Of a stretch of 64,000 nt of DNA, positions 1-13,113 are shown in pieces. Positions within the stretch are counted from its first letter, which is position 1. The number at the start of each line of letters is the position of its first letter. Origin of the DNA: Acestrorhynchus altus (lineage: Eukaryota > Chordata > Actinopteri > Characiformes > Acestrorhynchidae); assembly GCA_034509495.1 (NCBI GenBank), contig CM067502.1, positions 51,508,280 through 51,572,279 of the forward strand, in the 5' to 3' direction. The notes under the pieces are model-generated. The model did no database searches and was not told where the DNA came from. It saw only the letters and a list, made by a program, of their open reading frames with translations. Made by a program: the position numbers and the translations under genes.

Positions 1-3000
1 CCAACAGTAATATCATTAGCATAAATCCTACCACTGGAAGTCTAAACACCAGTGTCACTGCTAGTGCAGAAACTCCCATCACTGCCAATGTCAACACCAT
101 AACTGTCAACACCTTAAATGTCAATTTATCCTATCAGTTCACCTGCAACCTCTGGAAATGACTGTCACTCGCCCTGCTGCTGACAACACCTCAGTCACAA
201 TGGATACTCCTCACGGACAGTAGAAACACCATCACTCTGGTCTTACTCCATCATCACTGACATCACCCTACTGACAATGAAAACACTGGTCATGGTGATT
301 TTAACACCATCCTCACAATGGCAACTCCTGCTGGCACCACAAACACCATCACTCCTGATTCTAACAACACGCTCCCTCCAGCTGGTATTGAAAACACCAT
401 GACTCCTAGTTTCACCACCACAATCAACATGGCTACTCCTGTTGACACTACAAATACTTCCCCTCCTGGTGTTAACTCCACCATCACCATAGCAACTCCT
501 ATGAGTAGTACAAACACCATCACTCTTCGTTTTTAATGACCCCGATCACCATATAGCTCCTACTGTTATCATAAACACCGTCACTCCTGGTGGAAACAGC
601 ACCATCACTATGGCAACTCCTGTCGGTATTGCAAACACAATGACTCCTGGTTTTAACACCTGCATCAACATAAATACTCCAACTGAAAGTACAAACACCT
701 CCACTCCTGATTTAAACACCACAGTCACCATAGCAGCTCCTGCTATTGATGCAACACCATTCTTTCCCTGGTTTTTAATAGCACCAACACCATGGCAACT
801 CCTGTTGGTATTGAAATGACCCCCAATCAAGGTTTTAACAGCACCATCACCGTGAGAAATCCTGTTAGTATTGCAAACACTACTCATAATACCACAGCCA
901 TTCTTGCTGGCATTGCAAAAACTATCACTCCTGGTTTTAACAGTACCATCAGAATGGCAACTCCTATTGAGAGTACAAACACCTTCACTTCTGGTTTTAA
1001 CAGCACCATCACCTATAGCAACTCCTGCTGGTATTGAAAACACTATTCTGGTTTAAACATGACCAATACCACTTGGCTACTCTACTGGCAGTGCAAACAC
1101 CATCACTCCTGTTTTTAACATCACCAACACCATGGAAACTCCTGCTGAGAGTACAAACCCCTCTACTTCTGGTTTTAACAGCACCAACACCATGGAAACT
1201 CCTGCCAGGCTTATTGCTAACTCATCACTCCTGCTTTTTAACAGCACCAACACCATGGAAACTCCTGCTGAGAGTACAAACCCCTCTACTTCTGGTAACA
1301 GCACAACACCATACAGAAACTTCTGCTGGTATTGCTAACATTATTATTCCGGTTTAAACACGACCAATACCATGGCTTCTCCTACTGGCAGTGCAAACAC
1401 CATCACTCCTGTTTTTAACATCACCAACACCATGGAAACTCCTGCTGAGAGTACAAACCCCTCTACTTCTGGTTTTAACAGCACCAACACCATGGAAACT
1501 CCTGCTGGTATTACTAACTCCATCACTCCTGCTTTTAACAGCACCAACACCATGGAAACTCCTGCTGAGAGTACAAACCCCTCTACTTCTGGTTTTTAAC
1601 AGCACCTGCATCACCCGTGGGGCCTCCTGCTGTGACCCTTTAACACCATCACTTCTGCTTTGAACAGTACCATCAGCACGGCAACGCCTACTGAGAGTAC
1701 AAACCCTTCCACTTCTGGTTTTAACAGCACCATCACCATGGCAACCCCTCCTAGTATTGCTAACTCCATCACCCCTGCTTTTAACAGCACCAACACCATG
1801 GAAACTCCTGCTGAGAGTACAAACCCCTCTACTTCTGGTTTTAACAGCACCATCACCGTGGAAACTCCTGCTGGTAACCCCTTCAACTCCATCACTCCTC
1901 CTTTTAACAGCACCAACACCATGGAAACTCCTGCTGAGAGTACAAACCCCTCTACTTCTGGTTTTAACAGCACCAACACCATGGAAACTCCTGCTGGTAT
2001 TACTAACTCCATCACTCCTGTACCTTGCTTGCCAACACCATAGAAACTCACTGAAGTACAAACCCCCCCACTTCTGGTTTTAACAGCACCAACACCATCG
2101 AAACTCCTGCTGGTATTGCTAACTCCATCACTCCTCCTTTTAACAGCACCAACACCATGGAAACTCCTGCTGAGAGTACAAACCCCTCTACTTCTGGTTT
2201 TAACAGTATCATCACCGTGGAAACTGCTGCTGGTATTGCTAACACTCATCACTCACTGCTTCCAGACAGTAACATCATACGTGGCATGCCAGTCTCAAAC
2301 CCTCCACTCCTGATTTTAACAGCACAGCCATGGCAGCCTCCTTTTAATGTGCTAACACCATCACTCCTGCTTTTAACAGCACCATCTGTAGCAGCTCCTG
2401 TGTGTTGCTAACACCATCCTCCTGCTTTTAACAACACCAACACCATGAAACTCCTGCACAAGTACAAAACCCTTTCACTTCTGAACCCCCCCTTGCTTCC
2501 AACACCATGGAAACTCCTGCTGAGTACAAACCCCTCTACTTCTGGTATTAACAGCACCGTCACCGTGAAAACTCCTGCTGGTGTTGCTAACTCCATCACT
2601 CTTGCTTTTAACAGCACCAACACCATGGCAACTCCTGTTAGTATTGCTAACACCATCACTCCTGCTTTTAACAGCACCAACACCATGGAAACTCCTGCTG
2701 AGTACAAACCCTTTCACTTCTGGTTTGCTGGCACCAACTTACCATGGAAACTCCTGCTGAGAGTACAAAACCCTCTACTTCTGGTATTAACAGCACCGTC
2801 ACCGTGGAAACTCCTGCTGGTGTTGCTAACTCCATCACTCTTGCTTTTAACAGCACCAACACCATGGCAACTCCTGCAAGGTACAAGCCCTCCACTTCTG
2901 GTTTTATGCTTTTTTTTCCATCACCATGTGGCGCTCCTGCTGAAATTCACAAACCCTCTACTTCTGGTTTTAACAGCATCATCACCGTGGCAACTGCTGC

Positions 3001-6000
3001 TGGTATTGCTAACACCATCACTCCTGCTTTGAACAGTACCATCAGCACGGCAACCTGCAGGGGTGCAACCCTCCTCCTGCTGGCTTAGCCACCAACACGA
3101 TGGTAACTCCTGCTGAGAGTACAAACCCCTCCACTTCTGGTTTTAACAACACCATCACCATGGCAACTCCTGCTGAGAGTACAAACCCCTCCACTCCTTA
3201 TTTTAACAGCACCATCACCATGGCAACTCCTGCTAGTATTGCTAACTCCATCACTCCTGCTTTTAACAGCACCAACACCATGGAAACTCCTGCTGAGAGT
3301 ACAAACCCCTCCACTTCTAGTTTTAACAGCACCATCACCATGGCAACTCCTGCTGAGAGTACAAACCCCTCCACTCCTTATTTTAACAGCACCATCACCA
3401 TGGCAACTCCTGCTAGTATTGCTAACTCCATCACTCCTGCTTTCCAACAACACCAACACCATGGAAACTCCTGCTGAGAGTCCTATTCCCTCCCACTTCT
3501 AGTTTAACAGCACCATCACCATAGCAACTCCTGCCCAGTACAAACCCCTCCCTCCTTATTTTGCCTTTTCATCACCATGGCAACTCCTGCTAGTATTGCT
3601 AACTCCATCACTCCTGCTTTTAACACCTTTCCTTAAAACTCCTGCTGGAGTACAAACCCCTCCACTTCTAGTTTTAACAGCACCATCACCATGGCAACTC
3701 CTGCTGAGAGTACAAACCCCTCCACTCCTTATTTTAACAGCACCATCTGCATGGCAGCTCCTGCTTTCGTGTGCTAACTCCATCACTCCTGCTTTGCTAG
3801 CACCAACACCATGAAGCACTCACCTTTTGAAATGCCACAACCCCACTCACTTCTAGTTTGCCAGCACCATCACCACCTTGCTCCTGCTGAGGTACAAACC
3901 CCTCCCACTCATATTTTAACAGCACCATCACCATGGCAACTCCTGCTAGTATTGCTAACTCCATCTGCCTCCTGCTTTTAAACAGCTTCCAACACCATGC
4001 AAACTCTGAAGTACAAACCCCTCCACTTCTGAGTTTTAACAGCACCATCTGTAGCAACTCCTGCTGGAGTACAAGCCCTCCACTCCTTATTTTAACAGCA
4101 CCATCCTGCATAGCAGCTCGCTCAATGTGCTAGCTCACTCACTCCTGCTTTTAACAGCACACCAACACCATGGAAACTCCTGCTGAAGTACAAACCCTTT
4201 TCACTTCTGGTTTTAACAGCACCATCACCATAGCAACTCCCTGGTAATATTTGCTCCATCACTCCTGCTTTAACCCAGCACCAACACCATAGAAGCTCCT
4301 GCTGAGAGTACAAATCCTTTCACTTCTGGTTTGCTGCTTTTATCACCGTGGCAGCTCACTGCTAGTGTGCCCTAACTCCATCACTCCCACACCCAACAGC
4401 ACCAACACCATGGAGAACTCCTGCTGAGACTAGAAACCCCTCCACTTCTGGTTTTAACAGCACCATCACCATGGAAACTTCTGCTGGTGTTGCTAAATCC
4501 ATCACTCTTGCTTTTACCACTTTCCAACACCATGAAACTCTGCTGAGAGTGGAAATCCTCCCTCCTGATTTTAACAGCACTGTCTGCAGCAACTCCTGTT
4601 GTGTTAGTATACACCTACATTACTCCTGCTTCCAACACTGCATGGCAACTCCTGCTGAGAGTACAGCCTCTCCGCCTGGTTTAACAGCACCATCACCATT
4701 GCAACTCCTGCTAGTATTACTAATCATCACTCCTGCTTTGCTGCTTCCAACACCATGGCAACTCACTGAAGTACCGCCCTTCACTTCTGGTTTTTAACAA
4801 CACCATCACCACATATGGGAAGTCCTGCTGAGAGTATAAACCCTTTACTTCTGGTTTTAACAACACCATTACCATAACTCACTGCTGAAAGTACAAACCC
4901 TTCACTTCTGGTTTTAACAGCACCATTACCATGTAACTCTGCTAGTATTGTACTCCATCACTCCCGCTTTTTAAAAGCACCAACACCATGGGCTTTCCTG
5001 CTGAGGAAGTGGCTCCTCCTCACAGTTTTAACAGCACATACTGGCAACTCCACCATTTAGTATTGATAACACCATTGCTCCTGCTTTTAACTGCTTTTCC
5101 AACACCAGGCTCACTGCTGAGAGTACAACCCTCTTTCCACTTCTGGTTCCAACAGCACCATCACCATTGCATCTCCTGCCTAATTGCTAACTTCCATCAC
5201 TCCTGCTTTTAACAGCACCAACACCATAGCAACTCTTGCTGAAGATACAAACCCTTCACTTCTGGTTTTTAATAGCGGCACTATCGCCATGGCAACTCCT
5301 GGTAGTATTGCTTCTTTTTGCCTCCTTCTTTTAACAGCACCATCACCGTGGCGACTGCTGCTGAGGAAGTACCAAACCCATCCACTTCTGGTTTTAACAG
5401 CACCATCACCATGGCAAGTCCTGCTGAGAGTACAAACCCTTCCACTTCTGGTTTTAACAGCACCATTACCATAACATCCTGCTGGTACAAACCCTTCCAC
5501 TTCTGGTTTTTAACATACCATTACCATGGCATCACCTGTTGTGCCTAACTCCATCACTCAAAAACTTTTTTAAAAGCTTCCAACACCATGAAACTCCTGC
5601 TGAGTACAAAACCCTCCTCCTGATTTTAAGCACCATCACTATGGCAACTTCTGTTAGTATTCCTATCCATCACTCCTGCTTTTAACTAGCACCAACACCA
5701 TGGAAACTCCTGCTGAGAGTACAAACCACTTTCACTTCTGGTTTAACAGCACCAACACCATGAAACTCCTGCCAAAGTACAAAACCCTCTACTTCTGGTA
5801 ATGCTGCTTGCGTCTGCATTGAAACTCCTGCTGTGGTGTTCTTCAACTCCATCACTCTTGCTTTTAACAGCACCAACACCATAACAACTCCTGCAAGTAC
5901 AAACCCTCCACTTTGGTTTTAACAGCACACCCTCACCATACAGCACTCCTGCTGAGAGTACAAACCCCTCTACTTCTGGTTTTAACAGTATCATCACCGT

Positions 6001-9000
6001 GGAAACTGCTGCTGGTATTGCTAACACCATCACTCCTGCTTTGAACAGTACCATCAGCATGAGCATCCTGCTTTAAATTTTGAGCCCCTCCACTCCTGCT
6101 TTGCTTACTTGACACCTTACCATAGAAACTCCTGCTGAGGTACAAGCCCTCCACTTCTAGTTTAACAGCACCATCTCCATGGCAACTCCTTGCTGAGAGT
6201 ACAAACCCTCACTCCTTGTTTGTAGCACCATCACCATAGCAGCAACTCCTGCTAGTATTGCTGCTCCACATCACTCCTGCTGCCAGCACCAACACCATGG
6301 AAACTCCTGCTGAGGTACAAGCCCTCCACTTCTAGTTTTAACAGCACCATCACCATGGCAGCTCCTGCTGAGTACAAGCCCTCCCTCCTTGTTTAACAGC
6401 ACCACTTCCCACCATGGCAACTCCTGCTAGTATTTGCTAACTCCATCCTCCTGCTGCCTGCTTTCCTCAAACTCACTGCTGGGAAGTACAAGCCCTTTCA
6501 CTTCTGGTTTAACAGCACCATCACCATGGCAACTCCTGTTAGTAGTGCCTAACTCCATCCTCCTCTTTTAACAGCAGCACCAACACCACCAAACTCCTGC
6601 TGAGAGTACAAATCACTACTTCTGGTTTTGCTGGCACCATCACCGTGGCAACTCCTGCTAGTATTGCTAGCTCCATCACTCCCACTTTTAACAGCACCAA
6701 CACCATGGAAACTCCTGCTGAGACTAAAACCCTCCACTTCTGGTTTAACAGCACCATCACCATGACTTCTGCTGGTGTTACAAATCCATCACTCTTGCTT
6801 TACCAGCACAACACCATGGAAACTCCTGCTGAGAGTACAACCCTCTCCACTTCTGGTTTTAACAGCACCATCACCATTGCATCTCCTGCTAGTATTGCTA
6901 ACTCCATCACTCCTGCTTTTAACAGCACCAACACCATGGCAACTCTTGCTGAGAATACAAACCCCTTCACTTCTGGTTTTAATAGCACTATCACCATGGC
7001 AGCTCCTGGTAGTATTGCTACTTGCCATCACTCCTTCTTTTAACAGCACCATCACCGTGTAACTGAACACAGGGTAAACCCATCCACTTCTGGTTTTAAC
7101 AGCACCATCACCATGGCAAGTCCTGCTGAGAGTACAAACCCTTCCACTTCTGGTTTTAACAGCACCATTACCATGGCAACTCCTGCTGAGAGTACAAACC
7201 CTTCCACTTCTGGTTTTAACAGCACCATTACCATAGCAACTCCTGCTAGTATTGCTAACTCCATCCCCTCCGCTTTTAAAGCACCAACTTTCCATAAAAC
7301 TCCTGCTGAGAGTACAAAACCCTCCACTCCTGATTTTAACAGCACCATCACTATGGCAACTTCTGTTAGTATTCCTAACTCCATCACTCCTGCTTTTAAC
7401 AGCACTAACACCATGGAAACTCCTGCTAGTATTGCTGAATCCATTACTCCTTTTTTTAAGAACACCAACACCATTGCAACTACTGGTAGTGTTACTTTAA
7501 CACCATCGATCCTGCTTACCTTAGCACACCATCACCATGTAAGTACTGCTGAAGTAAAACCCCTCCTATCTGGTTTTATGCTATCACCATTGAAACTCCT
7601 GCAAACCAGCCCTTAACTCCATCACTCCTGGTTTTAACAGCACCAACCTCACTTGCTTAACTCCTGCAGAGAAGTACAACCCTCACTTCTGGTTTAACAG
7701 CACCATCACCATTGCAACTACTGGTAGTATTGCTAACACCATCCTCCTGCTTTTAACTTAGCACCAACGTCTGGTAACTCTGCTGAGAGTACAAACCCCT
7801 CCACTTCTGGTTTTAACAACACCATCACCATGGCAACTCCTGCCAGTATTGCTAATACCACCACTCCTGGTTTTAACAGCCCCAACACCATGGAAACTCC
7901 TGCTGAGAGTACAAACCCCTCTACTTCTGGTTTTAACAGCACCATCACCATTGCAACTCCTGCTAGTATAGCCAACTCCATCACTCCTCCTTTTAACAGC
8001 ACCAACACCATGGCAACTCATGCTGAGGGTACAAACCCCTCCACTTCTGGTTTTAACAGCACCATCACCGTGGCAACTCCTGCTGAGAGTACAAACCCCT
8101 CCACTTCTGGTTTTAACAGCACCATCACCTTGGCAACTCCTGCTGAGAGTACAAACCCCTCCACTTCTGGTTTTAACAGCACCATCTACCCGTGCTTAAC
8201 TCCTGCTGGAGTACAAACCCTCCACTTCTGGTTTTAGCTTTCATCACCTTGGCAACTCCTGCTGAGAGTACAAACCCCTCCACTTCTGGTTTTAACAGCA
8301 CCATCACCATGGCAATTCCTGCCAGTATTGCTAATACCACCACTCCTGCTTTTAACAGCACCAACACCGTGGCAACCGCTGCTGAGAGTACAAATCCCTC
8401 CACTTCTGGTTTTAACAGCACCATCACCATGGCAATTCCTGCCAGTATTGCTAACACCACCACTCCTGCTTTTAACCTTTACTTCCTACATCGCGCTGCT
8501 GCTGAGAGTACAAACCCCTCCACTTCTGGTTTTAACAGCACCATCACCATAGCAACTCCTGCAGAAGCCTGGCCCCTCCACTTCTGGTTTTAACAACACC
8601 ATCACCATGGCAACTCCTGCAGAGAGTACAAACCCCTCCACTTCTGGTTTTAACAGCACCATCACCATGGCAACTCCTTCTAGTATTGCTAACTCCATCA
8701 CTCCTGCTTTTAACAGCACCAACACCATGGCAACTCCTGCTAGTATTGCTAGCCTACATACTCCTGCTTTTGCTGCTTCATCACCATGTCAGCTCTTACT
8801 GACAGTGCAAACACCATCAATACTGCTTTCAACACCCCCATCACCATGGCTACTCCTACTGGCAGTGCAAACACCATCACTCGTGCTTTTAACAGTACCA
8901 TCAGCATGGCAACTCCTACTGAGAGTACAAACATCTCTCCGCCACCAGTTTTAACAGCACCCATCACCATAATAACTCCTGCCAGTATTGAAGGTATTAT

Positions 9001-10947
9001 TCCCTAGTTCAAAACAGGCCAATACCATGGCTTCTCACTTCTGGCACAGCCACCATCCTCCTGGTTTAAACACCACAATAACTATGGCAACTCCTACTGG
9101 CAGTGCAAACACCTCCACTCCCAGTTTTAACACCACCATGGCCTTGATAACTCTTACTGGCAGTGCAAACACCCCCACTCCTGGTTTTAACAGTACCATC
9201 AGCATGGCTTCTCCTACTGGCAGTGTCAACACCATCACTTCTGCTTTTTACAGCACCATCACCAGGGCAACTCCTGCTAGTGTTGCTAACACCATCATTC
9301 CTGCTTTTACCCTTTGCAACCAGCGCCTTGCTCCTACTGAGAGTACAATTACCTCCACTTCTGGTTTCAACACCACCACCACCATGTCAACTCTTCCTGG
9401 CAGTGCAAGCCCATCAACTCCTGCTTTTAACACCACCACCACCATGGGTAGTCCTACTGGCAGTGCAAGCACCATCAGTTCTCGTAATAACACCACCATC
9501 ACCATGGCTGCTCCTACTGGCAGTGCAAACACCATCACTCCTGCTTTTAACACTACCATCACCGTGGCTACTCCTACTGGCAATGCAAACACCACAATAA
9601 CTATGGCAACTCCTCCTGAGAGTCCAAACACCCCTCTGGTTCCCTGCTACCATCAGCATAGTTGCTCCTGCTATTATTACAAACACCACCATCACCATAG
9701 CAGCTCCTTACGAATGTGAAAACATTAATATTCCTGGTTTAAGCTTATGACCAATACCTTGGCAGCTACTCCTGCTGGCAGTGCAACCACCTCCACTCCT
9801 GCTTTTAACAGCACTATCACTATGGCAACTCCTACTGGCAGTGCAAACACCTCCTCTCCTAGTTTTAGCACAACCAAAACAATGGCAACTTTTGCTGGTG
9901 GTGTAATCAAGTCCACTCCTCTTTTTAACACCACCCCGTCAACGCGCTCCTGCTGTGTATGAAATACCAGCCCTCGGTTTTAACACCTCTTTCTCACCAT
10001 AGCAGCTACTGGTGGCACTTTCAGCACCAACCTCCTGGTTTCCACCACCATCTTTGTAAGCAGGTCCTCTTAGCAGTGCTGTAACATCATTCCCTGGTTG
10101 GAGACAACACTTTATTTACAGCAGTGCAAGTGCTATTACTGCTGGATTTAACACCACCATCACAGCTAGTGGTACCAAGATCACTGCTATTAACACCCCC
10201 ATAACTGCTGCTAACAGCATTTGGACTGATAATAGCTTACCACCATCACTAAGTCCCCCAACACACTGCCGAACATGACAGACTTTTTACTAGTGTGAAC
10301 ATGGCCACTGTCATCAACAACACAACAGGCTTCAAAATGACCACTTCCATCACCAACATCACTGCCAGTGTCAACACCACTACTATCAACACCAGCCTTA
10401 AAAACACCACAACAACCCACAACACCATTGTCACTTCATCTGCCAGTGCCAACAGCACAGTTAGTGCCAATATCACTTCCAGTTTCAACATCAATAATGG
10501 CAGTGTAAACACCATCCTTACTACTATCACTCAATACCGGTAAACACTTCTACCACTGTCACGAATGGCAAAGTTAAAAGCACAAGTCTCAGTTCCACCA
10601 CTGCAATCCCCATCATCACATCCAATCCTGCTGGCAGTACAAACACCATTTCTCCTGGTCTTAACTCCACCATTAGGCTAGTGGCTCCCAACATCTCTGC
10701 CATTTTATCACCAATACCACAACTATATTAACACCACCTGTCCAGTATCACAAACCATCATGGGAGAATGGTATAAGTGGTAGCTCTGCTATTCCCCAAT
10801 CACTACTGTCAGTCACTGCAAGTACCAACTGATCACAGCTACTGACCATCCCACCACCACTGCCAACATGGTTCTTGCCACCTCTACTACTACTACTACT
10901 ACCATTGCGAACACTGTGACCTCAAGTTTGTGTGAAGGTGTAGACAG
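1..10947 (+). CDS. Giant mucin-like exon of a mesothelin-family gene, 5' end outside window
   Basis: Thr/Ser/Asn/Pro-rich low-complexity coding sequence that probably forms an extended, heavily O- and N-glycosylated extracellular stalk. The start is outside the window. The exon ends at a good donor (CAG|GTGAGC, donor at 10948) after a stretch reading TSSLCEGVD. Positions 3-160 and 10290-10540 are less repetitive but equally Asn/Thr/Ser-rich, and frame the 60-bp array. If it is one exon it exceeds 3600 codons. The frame is broken many times; the longest clean stretches are 3100-3474, 7830-8234, 8607-8951 and 8988-9716. I chose this frame and strand because the downstream exons are on the same strand and because mucin composition fits the family. 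The breaks are probably consensus errors, but decay cannot be excluded. Confidence 0.7.
300..9962 (+). repeat. 60-bp coding minisatellite, about 160 units
   Basis: The unit is 60 bp and encodes 20 residues. Two main types occur: A, with core ESTNPSTSGFNSTIT, and B, with core SIANSITPAFNSTNT; both begin with ATPA or ETPA. Each has an Asn-Ser-Thr sequon in FNST. Units at 3100-3440 and 7800-8170 keep exact 60-base register for hundreds of bases. The stretches 3440-7050 and 7500-7790 are full of one- to few-base losses and replacements. Towards 8780-9960 the units drift to a related form with cores such as PTGSANTSTP. The unit is stop-free in four of six frames. Confidence 0.9.
3101..3460 (+). 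repeat. 180-bp higher-order repeat (three 60-bp units) in the mucin array
   Basis: Two consecutive trimers are almost identical. The order is an A unit with STSGF or STSSF, an A unit with STPYF, then a B unit with SITPAF. The 60 bases starting at 3181 and at 3361 match exactly. This points to recent duplication of a three-unit block rather than single-unit slippage. Confidence 0.8.
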
Positions 10948-11202
10948 GTGAGCTTTCAGTTCTAACCGTTTAAAATGTGAACAGATATCAGAGATGTATT
11001 ATGTTGCATTGTTTCTCCACGATGCGTCACTTGAGACTCAGCTCCTGTCTGGAAATGCATCTGCAGTGCTCTGTAGCTTCACTATCTCTGATTCACCTTC
11101 TGTTCATCAGTAAGTCCTCCATGAGCTTCTGGATGATTAATGTCTCTAATATAGATTATTCTCTTCTTATGAACTTATCTTCTGTTTTTTTTCTTTCTAG
11201 GC

Positions 11203-11356
11203 TGCAGTTCTGTCTTCGCCAGACTACAGCCACACGTCTAACATGCATTATCAAGCAATGTCAGCTATTCCAAAGATATTTGGACTCTTTTCTTCCAGAG
11301 GTTTTCCGCCCCTCTGGGTGAAGCTCTGGATGCAGATTTCAGCATAATTGAAGTAA
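11203..11356 (+). pseudogene. Degenerate e13-type module exon
   Basis: After a pyrimidine-rich acceptor (ttctttctag) the sequence matches exon e13 of the array at 33-62 kb. One frame reads RLTC, and after a one-base slip the next reads SNVSYSKDIWTLFFQRF, against SNMDYSRAIWKLFFQKF in the array. It is followed by PLGEALD, matching SLDEALD. The frame break prevents a single reading. It belongs to the one broken module between the mucin exon and the mesothelin-type exons. Confidence 0.7.
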
Positions 11357-11432
11357 CCCTGGGTGATAGAACAGTGGGGTTGAAACTGGGTTGGAACTGA
11401 ACTTTGAAATGTGCACTTTCTTTTTTGGGCCT

Positions 11433-11634
11433 CGCTTGTCAATCAGCCTGACCCATGTTCTTGATACCATTGGTGTGGTGAAGGTCCAACACCTTCCAGT
11501 GCATCACAGCTTCAATTTCATTCATCAGCAGTGGTTTCCAGATCAGAATCAAAATCCATTTTTGTCAGCAGCATCCACAGACTTCCTGACCAATCTCAGC
11601 TCAAGAACTTCAGCTGTCAGACCTACTAAGTTGT
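11433..11634 (+). pseudogene. Degenerate e14-type module exon
   Basis: It reads LDTIGVVKVQHLP, followed by QQWF and then STDFL, matching the array exon e14 (LDAIGEVKVHNF, TQWF, STDFL). A one-base loss, ctcaagaac instead of ctccaagaac, breaks the frame before the expected NFSCQTY. The donor gtaagt at 11635 sits exactly where the array exon has the same donor, so splice architecture survives although the frame does not. Confidence 0.75.
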
Positions 11635-11728
11635 GTAAGTGTGGAGAATGAAGTGTCTGATATGATGTTTATGCTAAAAGGTCAACAAGAAATCACAACT
11701 CCTGATCTCTTCCCTTCTGAATTAGTGT

Positions 11729-11818
11729 GCAGGCTTCAGTTCACAGAACCTCTTATGGAGCAGAATGAGAAAAGAGTCTGTGGTCACCCCAAGCTTCATC
11801 GTCCCATTCCTCTCCAGA
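11729..11818 (+). pseudogene. Degenerate e15-type module exon
   Basis: After gtgtgcag the sequence reads GFSSQNLLWSRM and then VVTPSFIVPFLSR. This matches array exon e15 (ALSSQDQLMEAQ, then FNYFIYPFLSR). The stretch itself is open. No clear donor follows PFLSR, so whether it is still spliced is uncertain. Confidence 0.6.
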
Positions 11819-12024
11819 GCTGCCTGTCAGTACTTAAAAGCTGTGTGACTCTACTGACTGCTGACCAATGCATTGCCTTTAGAAAAGAATGTTAGTGTTA
11901 GACACAGTGAAGATTTGAGCTTCCCCAAGCTGAGATAGACCAGGCTGTTTGTGTAACATAAGCTGGTGTTTCAGAGTCAGGCCTGTGTGCAGTCAGCGTG
12001 ACCAGTGACTCCGACTAGGTGCTG

Positions 12025-12112
12025 AAGAATTTTTAGTCAGTTCAGCAGTTTTGCCTCATTCTCTGAGTTCATCAGTCTGAAGAGTGACTTCAATGGAGTG
12101 AGTTACCCAACA
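12025..12112 (+). pseudogene. Degenerate e1-type module exon
   Basis: One frame reads QFSSFASFSEFISLKSDFNGV-like sequence, comparable with array exon e1 (NFGNFSNYATLEELEGVNANF). Its order after e13-, e14- and e15-type relics is the same as in the array. A weak e2-like stretch (AAELL followed by a QLSRL-like frame) lies at about 12213-12292. No intact splice sites were identified. Confidence 0.5.
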
Positions 12113-12292
12113 CTTACCCCAGAACCTTCTGGGGCAGTTGTGCTGCATTGTGGGTCAGAACAGTGTTGTTGTGTTGTATCTGTGAATTTGAAGGTGCTGT
12201 TTTCTCTCTCAGTGAATGCAGCAGAGCTTCTCCACTCCAGCAGTTAAGCAGGCTTTGCTCCGCCCTCTCCAAATCCACCAATTACTCAGGAT

Positions 12293-13000
12293 GTGAACAC
12301 ACGTGATGGCGGCCCATTAACCGAACCAGTTTGCATCATGCAGCATCCTCACTCCCAACATCCTGGTACTTAATACTTCTCTTGTCTTGTCTTCTCTTGT
12401 CTTCTCTTGTACGAGTGGGGTTTATGTCTTTGTCCTTGTTTCATAATATTTGATCACTTCTTGTTTTTGACTTCCTGGCTTGGACATAGCCTGTTTGTCT
12501 TTCCTAAAGTCTTGTTAAATTCTAGATTTGTCTGTCTCAGGTAAATGTCCCTGTACTCCAGTGAGGGAGAAGGAAAGCGTTCCTCAGGCTGTTCTGCTGA
12601 GAGGGGACTGTCCTCTCGGCAGTGTCTGATTCAGGCGTTCTGCAGTAGGTGACTGACCGTCTCCAGTCCTCCTCTCCAGCCTGTCCTCTGCAGATGTACC
12701 GTACTTCAACATTATATCCAGAAACGAGACTGCAACGTCACACACACAAGCGTAAGGGACACTTCATCTTCCTACCAATTGGAATGTGGTGGCTGTCTGG
12801 ATCATATAAAGAGTAAAGAGAGGGGCGGAGGAGTCCTGTTTGTAACGCAACTGTGATGAACTGTTTCACATGCTGTAACAGAATCAGTCAGTTGGACTCT
12901 CTGAGATCAGCTTTCATAAAGAACACACAGAGTTCAGATCTGCAGCAACATCCTGCAGCTCCTCAAGTATAACCCCACATGCACACACACACACACACAG

Positions 13001-13063
<63 letters not shown>

Positions 13064-13113
13064 TCCAACAAATTAATAAACAAACAGTTGGTAGCTGTTA
13101 TTTTTCTCTGCAG
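12293..13113. other. Spacer or intron without a recognisable gene
   Basis: This stretch holds short runs of cttgtcttctct at 12385-12410, a CA microsatellite at 12982-13060, and the acceptor tttttctctgcag that opens the next exon. Remains of e3-type sequence may lie around 12690-12760, but I could not align them with confidence. Confidence 0.5.
12982..13060. repeat. (CA)n microsatellite
   Basis: About 79 bases of CA dinucleotides with one ACAGACG interruption, 53 bases upstream of the exon at 13114. Confidence 0.95.

Noticed and set aside
3101..3460. Regular 60-base spacing reminiscent of a CRISPR array
   Set aside because: There are no unique spacers: the whole unit repeats and codes for a Thr/Ser-rich sequence in a eukaryotic gene.
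290..9934. Many long minus-strand and second-frame open reading frames rich in VMVLLKPEVEG, RSGGVCTLSRS or LLRVQTPPLL
   Set aside because: They are shadows of the 60-bp repeat, which happens to be stop-free in four frames. The mucin-like + frame fits composition, neighbours and the splice donor at 10948.
11390..11651. Independent 86-residue gene
   Set aside because: It is explained by a degenerate copy of array exon e14.
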